Assembly (NCBI RefSeq): GCF_900113905.1
Contig: NZ_FORC01000004.1
Coordinates: 248,001 to 312,000 of the forward strand
DNA: 64,000 bases
Reading direction: 5' to 3'
Origin: Phytopseudomonas argentinensis
GTDB taxonomy: Bacteria; Pseudomonadota; Gammaproteobacteria; Pseudomonadales; Pseudomonadaceae
Below are positions 56,594-64,000 of the stretch, piece by piece (positions within the stretch are counted from its first letter, which is position 1; each line of letters begins with the position of its first letter). Below the pieces are notes generated by a model. That model was not told the DNA's origin and searched no databases. It saw nothing but the letters and a program-made list of their open reading frames with translations. A program made the position numbers and the translations under genes.

Positions 56594-57588
56594 GCCTGAC
56601 GGTATTTTCAGCGCCATTGCGTGCCGTGCGCTGGCTGTGTGTGGCCCTGCTGCTGGGCGCGACAACGGGCGTGCTGGCGGACACCGCGCAGCCGCGGGTG
56701 CTGGTTGCCCTGCCGGCGCTGCATGCACTGGCCGCGAGCCTTTGCAAGGGCACCCGCATCACGGCCGTGCGCATTCCGGCAGACGCTGCGGTGCCCATGC
56801 AAAGCCAGGCCAATGCCCTGTTGCGCCTGGATCCTGGCGTGTTCCAGCAGGCCGATGCGGTGATCACCCTGAGCAGCCTGTGGCGCGCCGACCCGCTGTT
56901 CGCCACCGCGCGCCGGCACAACCTGCGTATCGTCGAGATCGACGCATCGCGCTCCTGGGATCCGGTCAAGCCGGGTGTGGCGGTAACCCAAGCCCCGGGC
57001 AACGACGTGCCGTGGGCCGGGGCTGACGATCAGCCCGGCGCAGAGCCGTCGCCCTATGCCTGGCTCGGCGCGATCAACGCCATGCGCATGGCGGCAATCA
57101 TCGCTGCCGACCTGGCGCGCCTGTCGCCCGAGGATGTGCCGCGAATCGCCCGTAACCTCAGCACCCTGGAGAACCGTTTACGGCAGCTCAAGGCCGACTA
57201 CGGCCCGCGCCTGGCGCAGATCCCGGACCTGCGCGTGCTGTCGCTGGCCAGCGAGTTCGTCTACCTGTTCGGCGAGTTCGATATCTTCGTCGACGGCTGG
57301 TTCGTGCGCCAGGACATCGACTGGAGCCCCGCCGACCGCGAGGCCCTGACCCATTACCTGCGCGAACGCGAGATCAAGGTGGTGGTGCACAAATGGGCGC
57401 CGGACGCTGCCATCGCCCAGGCCATCGAAGCCGGCGGCGCACGCCTGCTGATTCTCGATGCCGGCAACCCGGGCGTTCTCGCCGAGGCGGGCAAACCCTA
57501 CGAAGACCTCTTGCGCGCCGACCTGGATGCCGTGCTGGCAGGCTTCGCCCCGTCGAGCCCGGCCACGCCTGCTGTTGATCACCCCTGA
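56590..57588 (+). CDS. second ZnuA-like binding protein lacking His ligands
   Basis: 332-aa precursor with a signal peptide ending GVLAD. The fold appears to be cluster A-I: ARHALPALHAL-like start (VLVALPALHALAASLCKG), long helix SPYAWLGAINAMRMAAIIAADLARL (near 153-177), and VVVHKWAPDAAIAQAIEAGGARLLILDAG (near 260-288). Where true ZnuA proteins have NPHxW, this has SPYAW, and the second-lobe His is also missing. It may bind another ligand, bind metal through other groups, or modulate the transporter. Overlaps the permease stop by 4 bp. Confidence 0.65.
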   Translation: MSLTVFSAPLRAVRWLCVALLLGATTGVLADTAQPRVLVALPALHALAASLCKGTRITAVRIPADAAVPMQSQANALLRLDPGVFQQADAVITLSSLWRADPLFATARRHNLRIVEIDASRSWDPVKPGVAVTQAPGNDVPWAGADDQPGAEPSPYAWLGAINAMRMAAIIAADLARLSPEDVPRIARNLSTLENRLRQLKADYGPRLAQIPDLRVLSLASEFVYLFGEFDIFVDGWFVRQDIDWSPADREALTHYLREREIKVVVHKWAPDAAIAQAIEAGGARLLILDAGNPGVLAEAGKPYEDLLRADLDAVLAGFAPSSPATPAVDHP

Positions 57589-57606
57589 CCGTGGAGACCC
57601 ACACCC

Positions 57607-57930
57607 ATGAAACGCTTCTGTTCTGTTGCTCGAACCGCGGTGCTGGGCACGCTTGTGCTCAGCCAGGCCGCACTTGCCCATGGCCCGGTATTCGACTGCT
57701 ACCTCGAGCAGGACGACTGGGTGAAATGCGAAGCGGGCTTCACCGACGGCAGCTCGGCTGCCGGGCGCAAGGTGCATGTGCAGGACGCCAGCGGCAAGGT
57801 GCTGCTCGACGGCAGCGTCGGCGCGGACAGCACCTATGGCTTCAAGCCGCCTGCCGGTGATTACGCCGTGGTGTTTCTTGGCGGTGAAGGCCACGGCGTC
57901 ACCATCCAGTCTTCCGACATCACGAGGTAA
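57607..57930 (+). CDS. small secreted protein, mature N-terminal His
   Basis: 107-aa precursor. Signal peptide ends SQAALA (residue 24), so the mature protein starts His-Gly-Pro (HGPVFDCYLEQDDWVKCEAG). Two cysteines may form a disulfide. The rest (VHVQDASGKVLLDGSVGADS, TYGFKPPAGDYAVVFLGGEG) looks like a small beta-sandwich such as carboxypeptidase-regulatory or NikL-type accessory domains. It stands directly before the DUF4198 gene, as NikL/NikM pairs often do. Function is inferred only. Confidence 0.65.
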   Translation: MKRFCSVARTAVLGTLVLSQAALAHGPVFDCYLEQDDWVKCEAGFTDGSSAAGRKVHVQDASGKVLLDGSVGADSTYGFKPPAGDYAVVFLGGEGHGVTIQSSDITR

Positions 57931-57937
57931 TACCGCC

Positions 57938-58762
57938 ATGACCCAACAAAGCAGACTGCTCCAGTTGCTCGCCGGCGCCGCCTTGAGCTGCACCGCCAGC
58001 GTCGCTCATGCACATTTCCAACTGCTCTATGTAAACGACACCGCGATGCACAAGGCCCAGGAACTGGAGATGGCGGCGGTATTCACCCACCCGTTCGACG
58101 GCGGCCCGACGATGGCCATGGGCAAGCCGCTGTCGTTCAGCCATATCAGTTCCCACAACGGCGAGAAAACCGACCTGTTGCGCTACCTTCGCCCGGTCGA
58201 CTGGCAGAGCCGCGAGAACCAGGCCAGGGCATTCCGCGCCACCCTCCCCAAGGCGATGATGCGCGCCCTGGGCGACCATATTTTCGTCCTTGAGCCCGAG
58301 CCCTACCTGGAAACCGAAGAAGACCTGTACATCCAGCAGTTCACCAAGCTGATCGTCAATGTCGGTGGCGTGCCGGGCCAGTGGTCGGACGCCCAGGATC
58401 TGCCGGTCGACATCAAGCCGCTCAGCAAACCCTATGCGAACTGGACTGGCGGCGTGTTCCGTGCGCAGGTGCTGGCCGATGGCAAGCCGGTACCGTTCGC
58501 GCAGATCGAGGTCGAGTACCTCAACCACGGCGTCGAGCTCGACAAGAACGCCTTCAAGTCGGAGGGCGAAGTCAAATCGCCGCAACCCGCCTTCAATACC
58601 CTGAGCACCTACTCGGACGCCGAAGGCGTGGTGACCATCGGCCTGCCCCGCGCCGGCTGGTGGGGCATCGCCGCACTCGATATCGGCAGCACCAAGACCT
58701 ACAAGGGCAAGGCGCTGTCGCAGGACGCCGTGCTGTGGATACAGGCCCGCGACATGCAGTGA
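57938..58762 (+). CDS. DUF4198 (NikM-like) secreted protein
   Basis: 274-aa precursor. The signal peptide ends SVAHA (residue 25), giving mature N-terminal His26 (HFQLLYVND). DUF4198 proteins, including periplasmic parts of Ni/Co transporters, have this form: an N-terminal beta domain (MAAVFTHPFDGGPTMAM), a central PYLETEEDLYIQQFTKLIVNVGG, and a C-terminal beta-sandwich ending WWGIAALDIGSTKTYKGKAL. The start at 57938 follows GAGGT. Last gene of the operon; it is consistent with periplasmic metal capture. Confidence 0.8.
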   Translation: MTQQSRLLQLLAGAALSCTASVAHAHFQLLYVNDTAMHKAQELEMAAVFTHPFDGGPTMAMGKPLSFSHISSHNGEKTDLLRYLRPVDWQSRENQARAFRATLPKAMMRALGDHIFVLEPEPYLETEEDLYIQQFTKLIVNVGGVPGQWSDAQDLPVDIKPLSKPYANWTGGVFRAQVLADGKPVPFAQIEVEYLNHGVELDKNAFKSEGEVKSPQPAFNTLSTYSDAEGVVTIGLPRAGWWGIAALDIGSTKTYKGKALSQDAVLWIQARDMQ

Positions 58763-58924
58763 GCCGAGCCCATCTGCCGGCCAGCGATGGGATGGATGGG
58801 CGGCGGTACTATGCCGGCCATCCGCTGCACCAGAGGCGCGGTGCATGGCGACTTTCGACGGCTTGCAGGGCCACGCCGCTGGCCTGCCAGATGGCCGAGC
58901 GCTCGGTTGAGGCCTCGGCAAGGT

Positions 58925-60271
58925 TCAGGCGAACGGCAATTCGATCCGCACTTCCAGGCCACCGCGCGAGCGATTGCGCAAGATCAGGCTGCCACCATGT
59001 TCCAGCACGATGGCGCGCGCGGCGGAGAGCCCCAGGCCAACGCCGCCGGTATGCTTGTTGCGCGAGCCCTCGATGCGGAAGAACGGCTTGAAGACCTCCT
59101 CCTGGTACACCGCGGCTATGCCCGGCCCACTGTCCAGCACGCGAATTGTCACGCCGCGGGCGCCCTGCTCCAGCGTCACGGCCGGTTCGTCGCCGTACTT
59201 GATGGCATTGTCGAGCAGGTTGGCGAGCAGGCGTTTGATACCGATCGGGCGACCGACGTACACCACCCGTGCCGGCGCGCTCAGCTGCACGTCGACGCCA
59301 GCATCGCGGTAGTCGTCCACCACGGTGTGCAGCAAACCACTCAGGTCGAAGGCCGTTGCCGCTTCGAGCCGCGCATCGTCGCGAAAGAACGCCAGGGCGC
59401 TGTTGACCATCGCCTGCATCTCATCCACGTCGCGAAACAGCTTGGCCTGCTGCTCCGGGTCGTCGATGAACTCACCGCGCAGGCGCATACGCGTCAGCGG
59501 TGTGCGCAGGTCGTGGGAAATCGCCGCGAGCATCTGCGTGCGGTCGTGGATGAAGTGCTGCAGCTGGGCCTGCATGGCGTTGAAGGCGACGATGGCCTGG
59601 CGCAGTTCCCGAGGCCCCTCGACAGCGATGGGCGGTGCGCGAAGATCACTGCCGAAGCGCCGTGCGCCGTGGGCGAAGCGCTCCAGCGGGGTGGCCAGGT
59701 GACGCGTGGCGATCAGGGCCACGGCAATGGTCGACAGTAGCACCAGGGCAATGACGACGAGGTTGCGTGGCAATTCGTCCAGCCCCCAATTGCGGGTCAG
59801 GGCCGAGAAGCGAACCCAGGAGCCGTCGCGTAGTTCGACCAGCAAGGCGTAGCCCGCCCCCGGATGGCCGGCCGGCCAATCGGCAGGTTCGTAGCCTTCG
59901 AGGCGTGCGCCGGGATTGCCGAGCTGCTGGCGCAAGTAGGCTTCACCGGAGCGGAAATCCGCATCGTCGTCGCCCCGCGGCAGCCCGGCATCCTCGTAGC
60001 GGCGCAGCCAGGTGGTGGTGTAGACCTCGTTGCTGGCCGAACGGGCGATGGCATCGCGCTGCTCGACCGGCGCGCCATCGATGATCCGGCTGATGCTGCC
60101 CAGGCTCTCCAGCAGCCCGGTTTCCAGCAAGGGCGGGCGCGCCCACACGCCGGCAAGCTTGCTCAGCGCCCAGGTGAGCAATAGCGCGGTGAGCATCGCC
60201 GTCAGCGTTGTCAGGGCGATCCAGCGCGCCACGGTGTCACGTCGGCCACCCAGCCTACGCCAGCTGTTCAC
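58925..60271 (-). CDS. sensor histidine kinase, EnvZ-like
   Basis: Membrane sensor kinase of 448 aa. TM1 near 15-37, a periplasmic sensor of about 130 residues, TM2 near 172-193, HAMP (TRHLATPLERFAHGARRFGSDL), H-box AAISHDLRTPLTRMRLRGEF (His near 248), N-box LLDNAIKYGDEPA near 345, and ATP lids DSGPGIA and GGVGLGLSAARAIV near 405. It starts with GTG and overlaps the response-regulator stop (GTGA). The pair is convergent to the metal operon, so a regulatory link is possible but not shown. The 162 bp between them hold nothing obvious. Confidence 0.9.
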   Translation of the reverse strand: MNSWRRLGGRRDTVARWIALTTLTAMLTALLLTWALSKLAGVWARPPLLETGLLESLGSISRIIDGAPVEQRDAIARSASNEVYTTTWLRRYEDAGLPRGDDDADFRSGEAYLRQQLGNPGARLEGYEPADWPAGHPGAGYALLVELRDGSWVRFSALTRNWGLDELPRNLVVIALVLLSTIAVALIATRHLATPLERFAHGARRFGSDLRAPPIAVEGPRELRQAIVAFNAMQAQLQHFIHDRTQMLAAISHDLRTPLTRMRLRGEFIDDPEQQAKLFRDVDEMQAMVNSALAFFRDDARLEAATAFDLSGLLHTVVDDYRDAGVDVQLSAPARVVYVGRPIGIKRLLANLLDNAIKYGDEPAVTLEQGARGVTIRVLDSGPGIAAVYQEEVFKPFFRIEGSRNKHTGGVGLGLSAARAIVLEHGGSLILRNRSRGGLEVRIELPFA

Positions 60272-60981
60272 CGTTTCACCAGTACGCTGGGGGTAAACAG
60301 GTAGCCGCTGTTGCGCACCGTACGGATCATCGGTGAACCGCTGACATCACCCTCCAGCTTGCGACGCAGGCGGCTGACCTGCACGTCGATACTGCGATCG
60401 AACGCCTCGAATGCCTCGCCCCGGGTCATGTCCAGCAACTGCTGACGGCTCAGCACCCGCCGGGGATGCTCGGCGAACACCAGCAGCAGCTCGAATTCGC
60501 CGCCGGACAGCGGAATCATTATCCGGTCCGGGGAGCGCAATTCACGGCGGGTGACGTCCAGCTGCCAGCCGGCGAACTCCAGGGTGGGCCGCGGTTTGTC
60601 ATTGAGCACGCTGCTGACTTCCCCGGTGCGGCGCAATACCGCGCGTACCCTGGCCAGCAGCTCGCGGGCGTCGAAGGGCTTGGTGAGGTAATCATCGGCG
60701 CCAAGCTCCAGGCCCACCACACGGTCGCTGAGTTCGCCCATGGCGGTGAGCATGATCACCGCAACCGAGTGTTCGTTGCGCAGGCGTTGACAGAGCACCA
60801 GCCCACTCTCCCCCGGTAGCATGACGTCGAGGATGACCAGGTCGGGCTGCTGGCGCTGCATCGCCTGCCACAGGCTGGCGCCATCGGTCGCCACATCGAC
60901 GCGATAGCCGTGCTGCTCGAGAAATTTCTTCAGCAGGGCAAGGACGTCGAGATCGTCGCCCACAAGCAATAGGTGGTTCAC
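60268..60981 (-). CDS. OmpR-family response regulator
   Basis: Two-domain regulator. Receiver: VGDDLDVLALLKKFLEQHGY acidic pocket, phospho-acceptor Asp in LVILDVMLPGESGL, Thr in VIMLTAMGE, Lys in YLTKPFDAREL. The C-terminal winged HTH (near residues 140-230) contains RRVLSRQQLLDMTRG and DVQVSRLRRKLEGD. I start at the GTG at 60981, just before the first receiver strand (238 aa). An ATG at 61026 would add 15 residues with no homologous part; neither has a good ribosome site. The first acidic residue is preceded by Gly (VGDD, usually VDDD). Confidence 0.88.
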   Translation of the reverse strand: MNHLLLVGDDLDVLALLKKFLEQHGYRVDVATDGASLWQAMQRQQPDLVILDVMLPGESGLVLCQRLRNEHSVAVIMLTAMGELSDRVVGLELGADDYLTKPFDARELLARVRAVLRRTGEVSSVLNDKPRPTLEFAGWQLDVTRRELRSPDRIMIPLSGGEFELLLVFAEHPRRVLSRQQLLDMTRGEAFEAFDRSIDVQVSRLRRKLEGDVSGSPMIRTVRNSGYLFTPSVLVKR

Positions 60982-61145
60982 GCGCGGCTCACTGCGGGAG
61001 TTTCCGGAGCGGCTATCTAAAACCATTGGCGCGGGCGCGTCATATATTTCAATTCGGCAATAAAGCGACGCCTTGGCAACAGTGCGGACATCCACCGGAA
61101 AAAACTGAGAGGCAGCATCGGCGCAGTTTCCATAGAGGATCAGCC

Positions 61146-61928
61146 ATGCCGACCATCGCTTTCGCTTGCCCCTTTGCCCGTACACTTTCGCTGGCTGCCG
61201 TCGTGGGCCTGGCCACGGGCTGTGCCAGCCCCACGCCCTCTTCCACCCAGCTTTGCCAGGGCCCCCTGGCAGCGCCCCATGACCCGGCCGAGCCGTTCAA
61301 CCGCGGCATCTTCGCGTTCAACCGCAGCCTCGACGACTACCTGCTGGCCCCGGTAGCTCGCGGCTATCGGCACCTGCCCGGGTTCGTGCAGGGCGGCGTA
61401 CATAACTTCGTGGCCAACTTCGGCGAGCCCAAGGTGTTCATCAACGACCTGCTGCAGGGCAACGGCCAGCGCTCGGTCACCACGGTCGGCCGCTTCGCGC
61501 TCAATACCACGGTTGGTATCGTCGGCCTGATCGACGTATCCGGGCGGCTCGGCATCGAACGCCACGAGGCGGACTTCGGCCAGACCTTCGGCGTATGGAA
61601 TATCGCCAATGGGCCGATCGTCGAGCTACCGCTGCTGGGTACCGGCAACCTGCGCGACGCCACGGGCAAGGCGCTGAGCTTCGCGGTGTCGCCGTTCGGC
61701 AGCAGCAGCGACACGGTGGACACCCTGAGCACGCTCAATACCGTTGGCGGCATCGTCGATGGCCGGGCCGAGCTGCTGCCGCTGACCGACCAACTGCGCA
61801 CGGAGCCTGACTACTACGCGGCGCTGCGTGATGCGGTGGCCGAACGGCGGGCGCACTTCGTCACCGAGGGCAAGCTCGGCGAACAGCTGGATCTGGCCCG
61901 GCACTGTGGAGGGAACGATGAACGCTGA
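61146..61928 (+). CDS. mlaA: MlaA (VacJ) outer-membrane phospholipid transport lipoprotein
   Basis: Part of the Mla system that removes misplaced phospholipids from the outer leaflet of the outer membrane. The 260-aa precursor has lipobox LATGC at Cys26. Family motifs follow: DPAEPFNRGIFAFNRSLDDYLLAPVARGYR near 50-79, VHNFVANFGEPKVFINDLLQG near 88-108, RFALNTTVGIVGLIDVSGRLGI near 120, and DFGQTFGVWNIANGPIVELPLLG near 150. The start at 61146 follows AGAGGA. It is unlinked to the other mla genes, as is common. Confidence 0.93.
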   Translation: MPTIAFACPFARTLSLAAVVGLATGCASPTPSSTQLCQGPLAAPHDPAEPFNRGIFAFNRSLDDYLLAPVARGYRHLPGFVQGGVHNFVANFGEPKVFINDLLQGNGQRSVTTVGRFALNTTVGIVGLIDVSGRLGIERHEADFGQTFGVWNIANGPIVELPLLGTGNLRDATGKALSFAVSPFGSSSDTVDTLSTLNTVGGIVDGRAELLPLTDQLRTEPDYYAALRDAVAERRAHFVTEGKLGEQLDLARHCGGNDER

Positions 61929-62154
61929 AGAGGTGTTGGTGCTTCACCGGCGAATCAGAACCCCCGACCTGGCCACCCTGCATTGCCGGGAACTGGAGCT
62001 GCGCCTCGACGCCGATGGTCGTTATCTGGTGCTCAGCCGCTATGCCGAGCTGTACAGCGAGGATCGCTGCGTCTGGGGCAGCAGCCGCGATCACCGGGTG
62101 TCGCTGGTAAGGCTGCTGCGCTGGGTGGTCAGCCAAGAAAACCGGAGCGATTAG
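61918..62154 (+). CDS. small protein overlapping mlaA
   Basis: 78-aa ORF that begins 11 bp inside the end of mlaA, behind an excellent GGAGG with 5-nt spacing. The sequence is arginine- and leucine-rich and soluble (LATLHCRELELRLDADGRYL, then LRWVVSQENRSD). I recognise no family. The overlap and ribosome site make it likely that it is translated with mlaA. Confidence 0.55.
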   Translation: MNAEEVLVLHRRIRTPDLATLHCRELELRLDADGRYLVLSRYAELYSEDRCVWGSSRDHRVSLVRLLRWVVSQENRSD

Positions 62155-62219
62155 TCTGCCCCTGCGCAATTGCCTTGGCCGGTCTGAGCTGCCACGGCGC
62201 CCGGCCAACGACCACCCGG

Positions 62220-62990
62220 TTATCGCGGGGCCTTAGGGCGGATCAATGGGCAGGTGGAGCAATATTCCACCGGATCGCTGGCCTGGTAGTAGAAGCAGCA
62301 GGTGCGACGGAAGCGTATCGCCTTGGCACCATCGTCGAGCAGGGTCAGCGGCCGGTTGAAGTGCTGCAGCGGGTTGTAGTCGAGACCGAACAGGCTGCCG
62401 GGTGCATCGATGGTCAGCCAGCGAAAGTCCTCGGCGCAGCGCTGGCGCGTCGCAGCGCACTCCAGCTTGGCCAGGCGTCGCTCGTACAGCGAGTAGACGC
62501 GCACCGCGGTGTTCTCCCAGAGGATGCGCCGCGACACGCCGGTGAGCCGGTAGAAGCTCTCCCACAGCGGCTGCAGCAAGCCGGCGAACAGCCCGCCGGC
62601 CACCGCCTCGCGCCAGGCATCGCGCGCGCCGGGTTCGGGCCGGGAGACCGCCAGGCTGCGCAGCGGCAGCGACGAGGTCCACAGGCCGTCGTCGTGGCCG
62701 TACTCGATGAAGGTGTTGTCCAGCGACAGCTCAAGCCCCTTGTCGTAGGCAGACATGGCGTACAGGCAGGCGCCGGTGAGCAGGAAAGACTGACGTTTGC
62801 CCAGCAGCGAGGCGGTAATGCGCCGCGACGGCGAGAGAATCACCGGGCCGAGTTGATCCAGCAGCGCCATGCAGGTGGCTTCGTCGAGCAGCTCGGCGGC
62901 CGGTAGGCTGCGCTCAATATCCCGTTCGCTTTCACGGCGCAGGCGCAGCGCGCTGGAAAGGCTGGCCCACTCGGCGTCGCTGAAGCTCAT
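62220..62990 (-). CDS. FhuF-like siderophore-iron reductase
   Basis: 256-aa protein with the FhuF-type C-terminal cysteine cluster: [20 protein letters not shown], a Cys-Cys pair then C-x2-C, which holds an unusual [2Fe-2S] centre. The N-terminal domain resembles IucA/IucC-FhuF folds ([37 protein letters not shown] in translation). It would release iron from an imported ferric siderophore in the cytoplasm. I start at the ATG at 62990 ([11 protein letters not shown]), overlapping the ATPase stop by 4 bp. Confidence 0.82.
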   Translation of the reverse strand: MSFSDAEWASLSSALRLRRESERDIERSLPAAELLDEATCMALLDQLGPVILSPSRRITASLLGKRQSFLLTGACLYAMSAYDKGLELSLDNTFIEYGHDDGLWTSSLPLRSLAVSRPEPGARDAWREAVAGGLFAGLLQPLWESFYRLTGVSRRILWENTAVRVYSLYERRLAKLECAATRQRCAEDFRWLTIDAPGSLFGLDYNPLQHFNRPLTLLDDGAKAIRFRRTCCFYYQASDPVEYCSTCPLIRPKAPR

Positions 62991-63778
62991 CGTGGAATGT
63001 CCCGGCCGAACGGAATGCACAGCGGCGTGTGGAAGAACGGATCGGGGATGATCCGGCAATCCAGGTCGAACACCGTCTTGACCAGCTCTTCGCTGAGAAT
63101 GTCCGCCGGTTTGCCCTGGGCATAGGCGGTGCGCTGGTGCACGGCGACCATGTGGTCGGCGTAGCGACAGGCCAGGTTGAGGTCGTGCAGGACCATGACG
63201 ATGGTCTTGCCCTCCTGGCGATTGAGCTCGCGCAGCAGGTCCAGCACCTCGATCTGGTGGGCCAGGTCGAGAAAGGTGGTCGGCTCGTCGAGCAGCACCA
63301 GTTCGGTTTCCTGGGCCAGGGTCATGGCGATCCAGGCGCGCTGCCGCTGACCGCCGGACAGCGCATCGACCGGGCGGTCGGCCAGCTCATCGAGGCCGGT
63401 GCGGGTCAGCGCGCGGGCCACCACGGCTTCGTCCTCGGCTGACCACTGCTGCATCCAGCTCTGGTACGGGTAGCGCCCCAGGGCGACCAGCTGGCGCACG
63501 CTGATGCCCTCGGGCGCCACCGGCATCTGCGGCAGGATCGCCAGCTCCCGCGCCACGGTGGCGGTGGGTTTGCGCTGGATGTCGGCGCCATTGAGGATCA
63601 CCGTGCCGGCCTGGGGCTTGAGCAGCCGGGCGAAGGCTTTCAGCAGCGTGCTCTTGCCACAGCCGTTGCTGCCGATCAGCACCGAGACCCGGCCGCGTGG
63701 CAGATCCAGGTCGAGGTTGTCGATGATCGTCTGGCGCTGGTAGGCCAGGGTCAGGTTGCGGCTGGCGATGGCGGTCAT
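62987..63778 (-). CDS. iron-siderophore ABC transporter ATP-binding protein
   Basis: FecE/FepC/FhuC-type ATPase of 263 aa. Walker [20 protein letters not shown] (near 35-53), FecE-family [14 protein letters not shown] (near 100), signature [17 protein letters not shown] (near 141), Walker [17 protein letters not shown], and switch His in [10 protein letters not shown]. It follows the permease gene by 10 bp and is coupled to the FhuF-like gene. Together they bring in and reduce a ferric siderophore. Confidence 0.93.
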   Translation of the reverse strand: MTAIASRNLTLAYQRQTIIDNLDLDLPRGRVSVLIGSNGCGKSTLLKAFARLLKPQAGTVILNGADIQRKPTATVARELAILPQMPVAPEGISVRQLVALGRYPYQSWMQQWSAEDEAVVARALTRTGLDELADRPVDALSGGQRQRAWIAMTLAQETELVLLDEPTTFLDLAHQIEVLDLLRELNRQEGKTIVMVLHDLNLACRYADHMVAVHQRTAYAQGKPADILSEELVKTVFDLDCRIIPDPFFHTPLCIPFGRDIPR

Positions 63779-63788
63779 GTCTGGGTCC

Positions 63789-64000
63789 TCACGGCCGCTG
63801 CTTGATCAGCAGGTAGAGAAAATACGGGGTGCCGAACACGGCGACGAAGATACCGGCGGGCAGGTCCAGCGGCAGGAACAGGGTGCGCCCGGCCAGATCG
63901 GCGAGCATCACCAGGTTGGCACCGACCAGCGCCGCCATGCAGGCCTGGGCCGCGAAGCCGGTGGGGATCAGCTGGCGGGCGATATGCGGGGCGATCAAAC
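63789..64000 (-). CDS. iron-siderophore ABC transporter permease, FecCD family (partial)
   Basis: C-terminal 70 residues of a FecCD/BtuC-type permease; the rest lies beyond the window end. [10 protein letters not shown] is the conserved cytoplasmic loop motif, followed by two helices ([20 protein letters not shown] and [23 protein letters not shown]). Upstream of the ATPase in the same operon. Confidence 0.88.
   Translation of the reverse strand, partial: LIAPHIARQLIPTGFAAQACMAALVGANLVMLADLAGRTLFLPLDLPAGIFVAVFGTPYFLYLLIKQRP

Overview
The window is a chromosomal segment of a high-GC gammaproteobacterium, almost certainly a Pseudomonas sensu lato. The block trxB / ftsK-lolA-rarA-crcB-serS-cysG, the complete mexS-mexT-mexE-mexF-oprN multidrug-efflux locus, the gntR-gntK-gntP gluconate locus and REP-type repeats of the GTGGGAGCGGGCC kind all fit that genus. 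The species cannot be read from the sequence.

Layout. 1-8.8 kb is a housekeeping block: thioredoxin reductase, DNA translocase, lipoprotein carrier, RarA, fluoride channel, seryl-tRNA synthetase and siroheme synthase. 8.9-12 kb holds an orphan TRAP binding protein, a glycosyltransferase and a DsbB-type oxidase. 12-20.5 kb is the MexEF-OprN efflux pump with its activator MexT and divergent MexS, including a clear MexT-type operator. 20.5-23.8 kb is the gluconate locus, with repeated GntR-type sites and a small leader ORF overlapping gntP. 23.8-24.4 kb is an AT-richer scar with what looks like a decayed LuxR-type helix-turn-helix fragment. 24.4-35 kb is a probable hydroxyproline (or related imino acid) catabolic cluster: two tandem paralogous GntR/FCD regulators, a Ser/Cys-type proline-racemase-family enzyme, an aldehyde dehydrogenase, a DadA-like FAD oxidase, a DapA-like lyase, a four-gene polar amino-acid ABC transporter and a LysR regulator. 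35.4-36.4 kb encodes a GNAT-Rnk fusion. 36.6-41.9 kb is an ABC transporter / flavin monooxygenase / MmgE-PrpD operon, perhaps for an organosulfur compound. 42-43.9 kb carries exonuclease III and an AraC regulator.

44-58.8 kb is the least ordinary part. An aminotransferase-aldehyde dehydrogenase pair, a cytochrome b561, an outer-membrane barrel and a compact 12-gene operon lie together. The operon runs from a DUF6152 protein through an unusual alpha/beta hydrolase, two DUF6644 membrane proteins and a DUF6162-like protein to a ZnuABC-like metal transporter, a ligand-poor second binding protein and two small secreted proteins. The promoters of the aminotransferase, the barrel and the 12-gene operon share a nearly identical 20-bp element at the same distance (57-63 bp) from the start codon, next to the AraC gene. 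This argues for one AraC-controlled regulon. Three secreted proteins of the operon are predicted to expose histidine as the first mature residue, as copper- or nickel-handling proteins do.

58.9-64 kb holds a two-component system, mlaA with a small overlapping ORF, and the start of an iron-siderophore operon (FhuF-like reductase, FecE-like ATPase and a FecCD-type permease cut by the window end).
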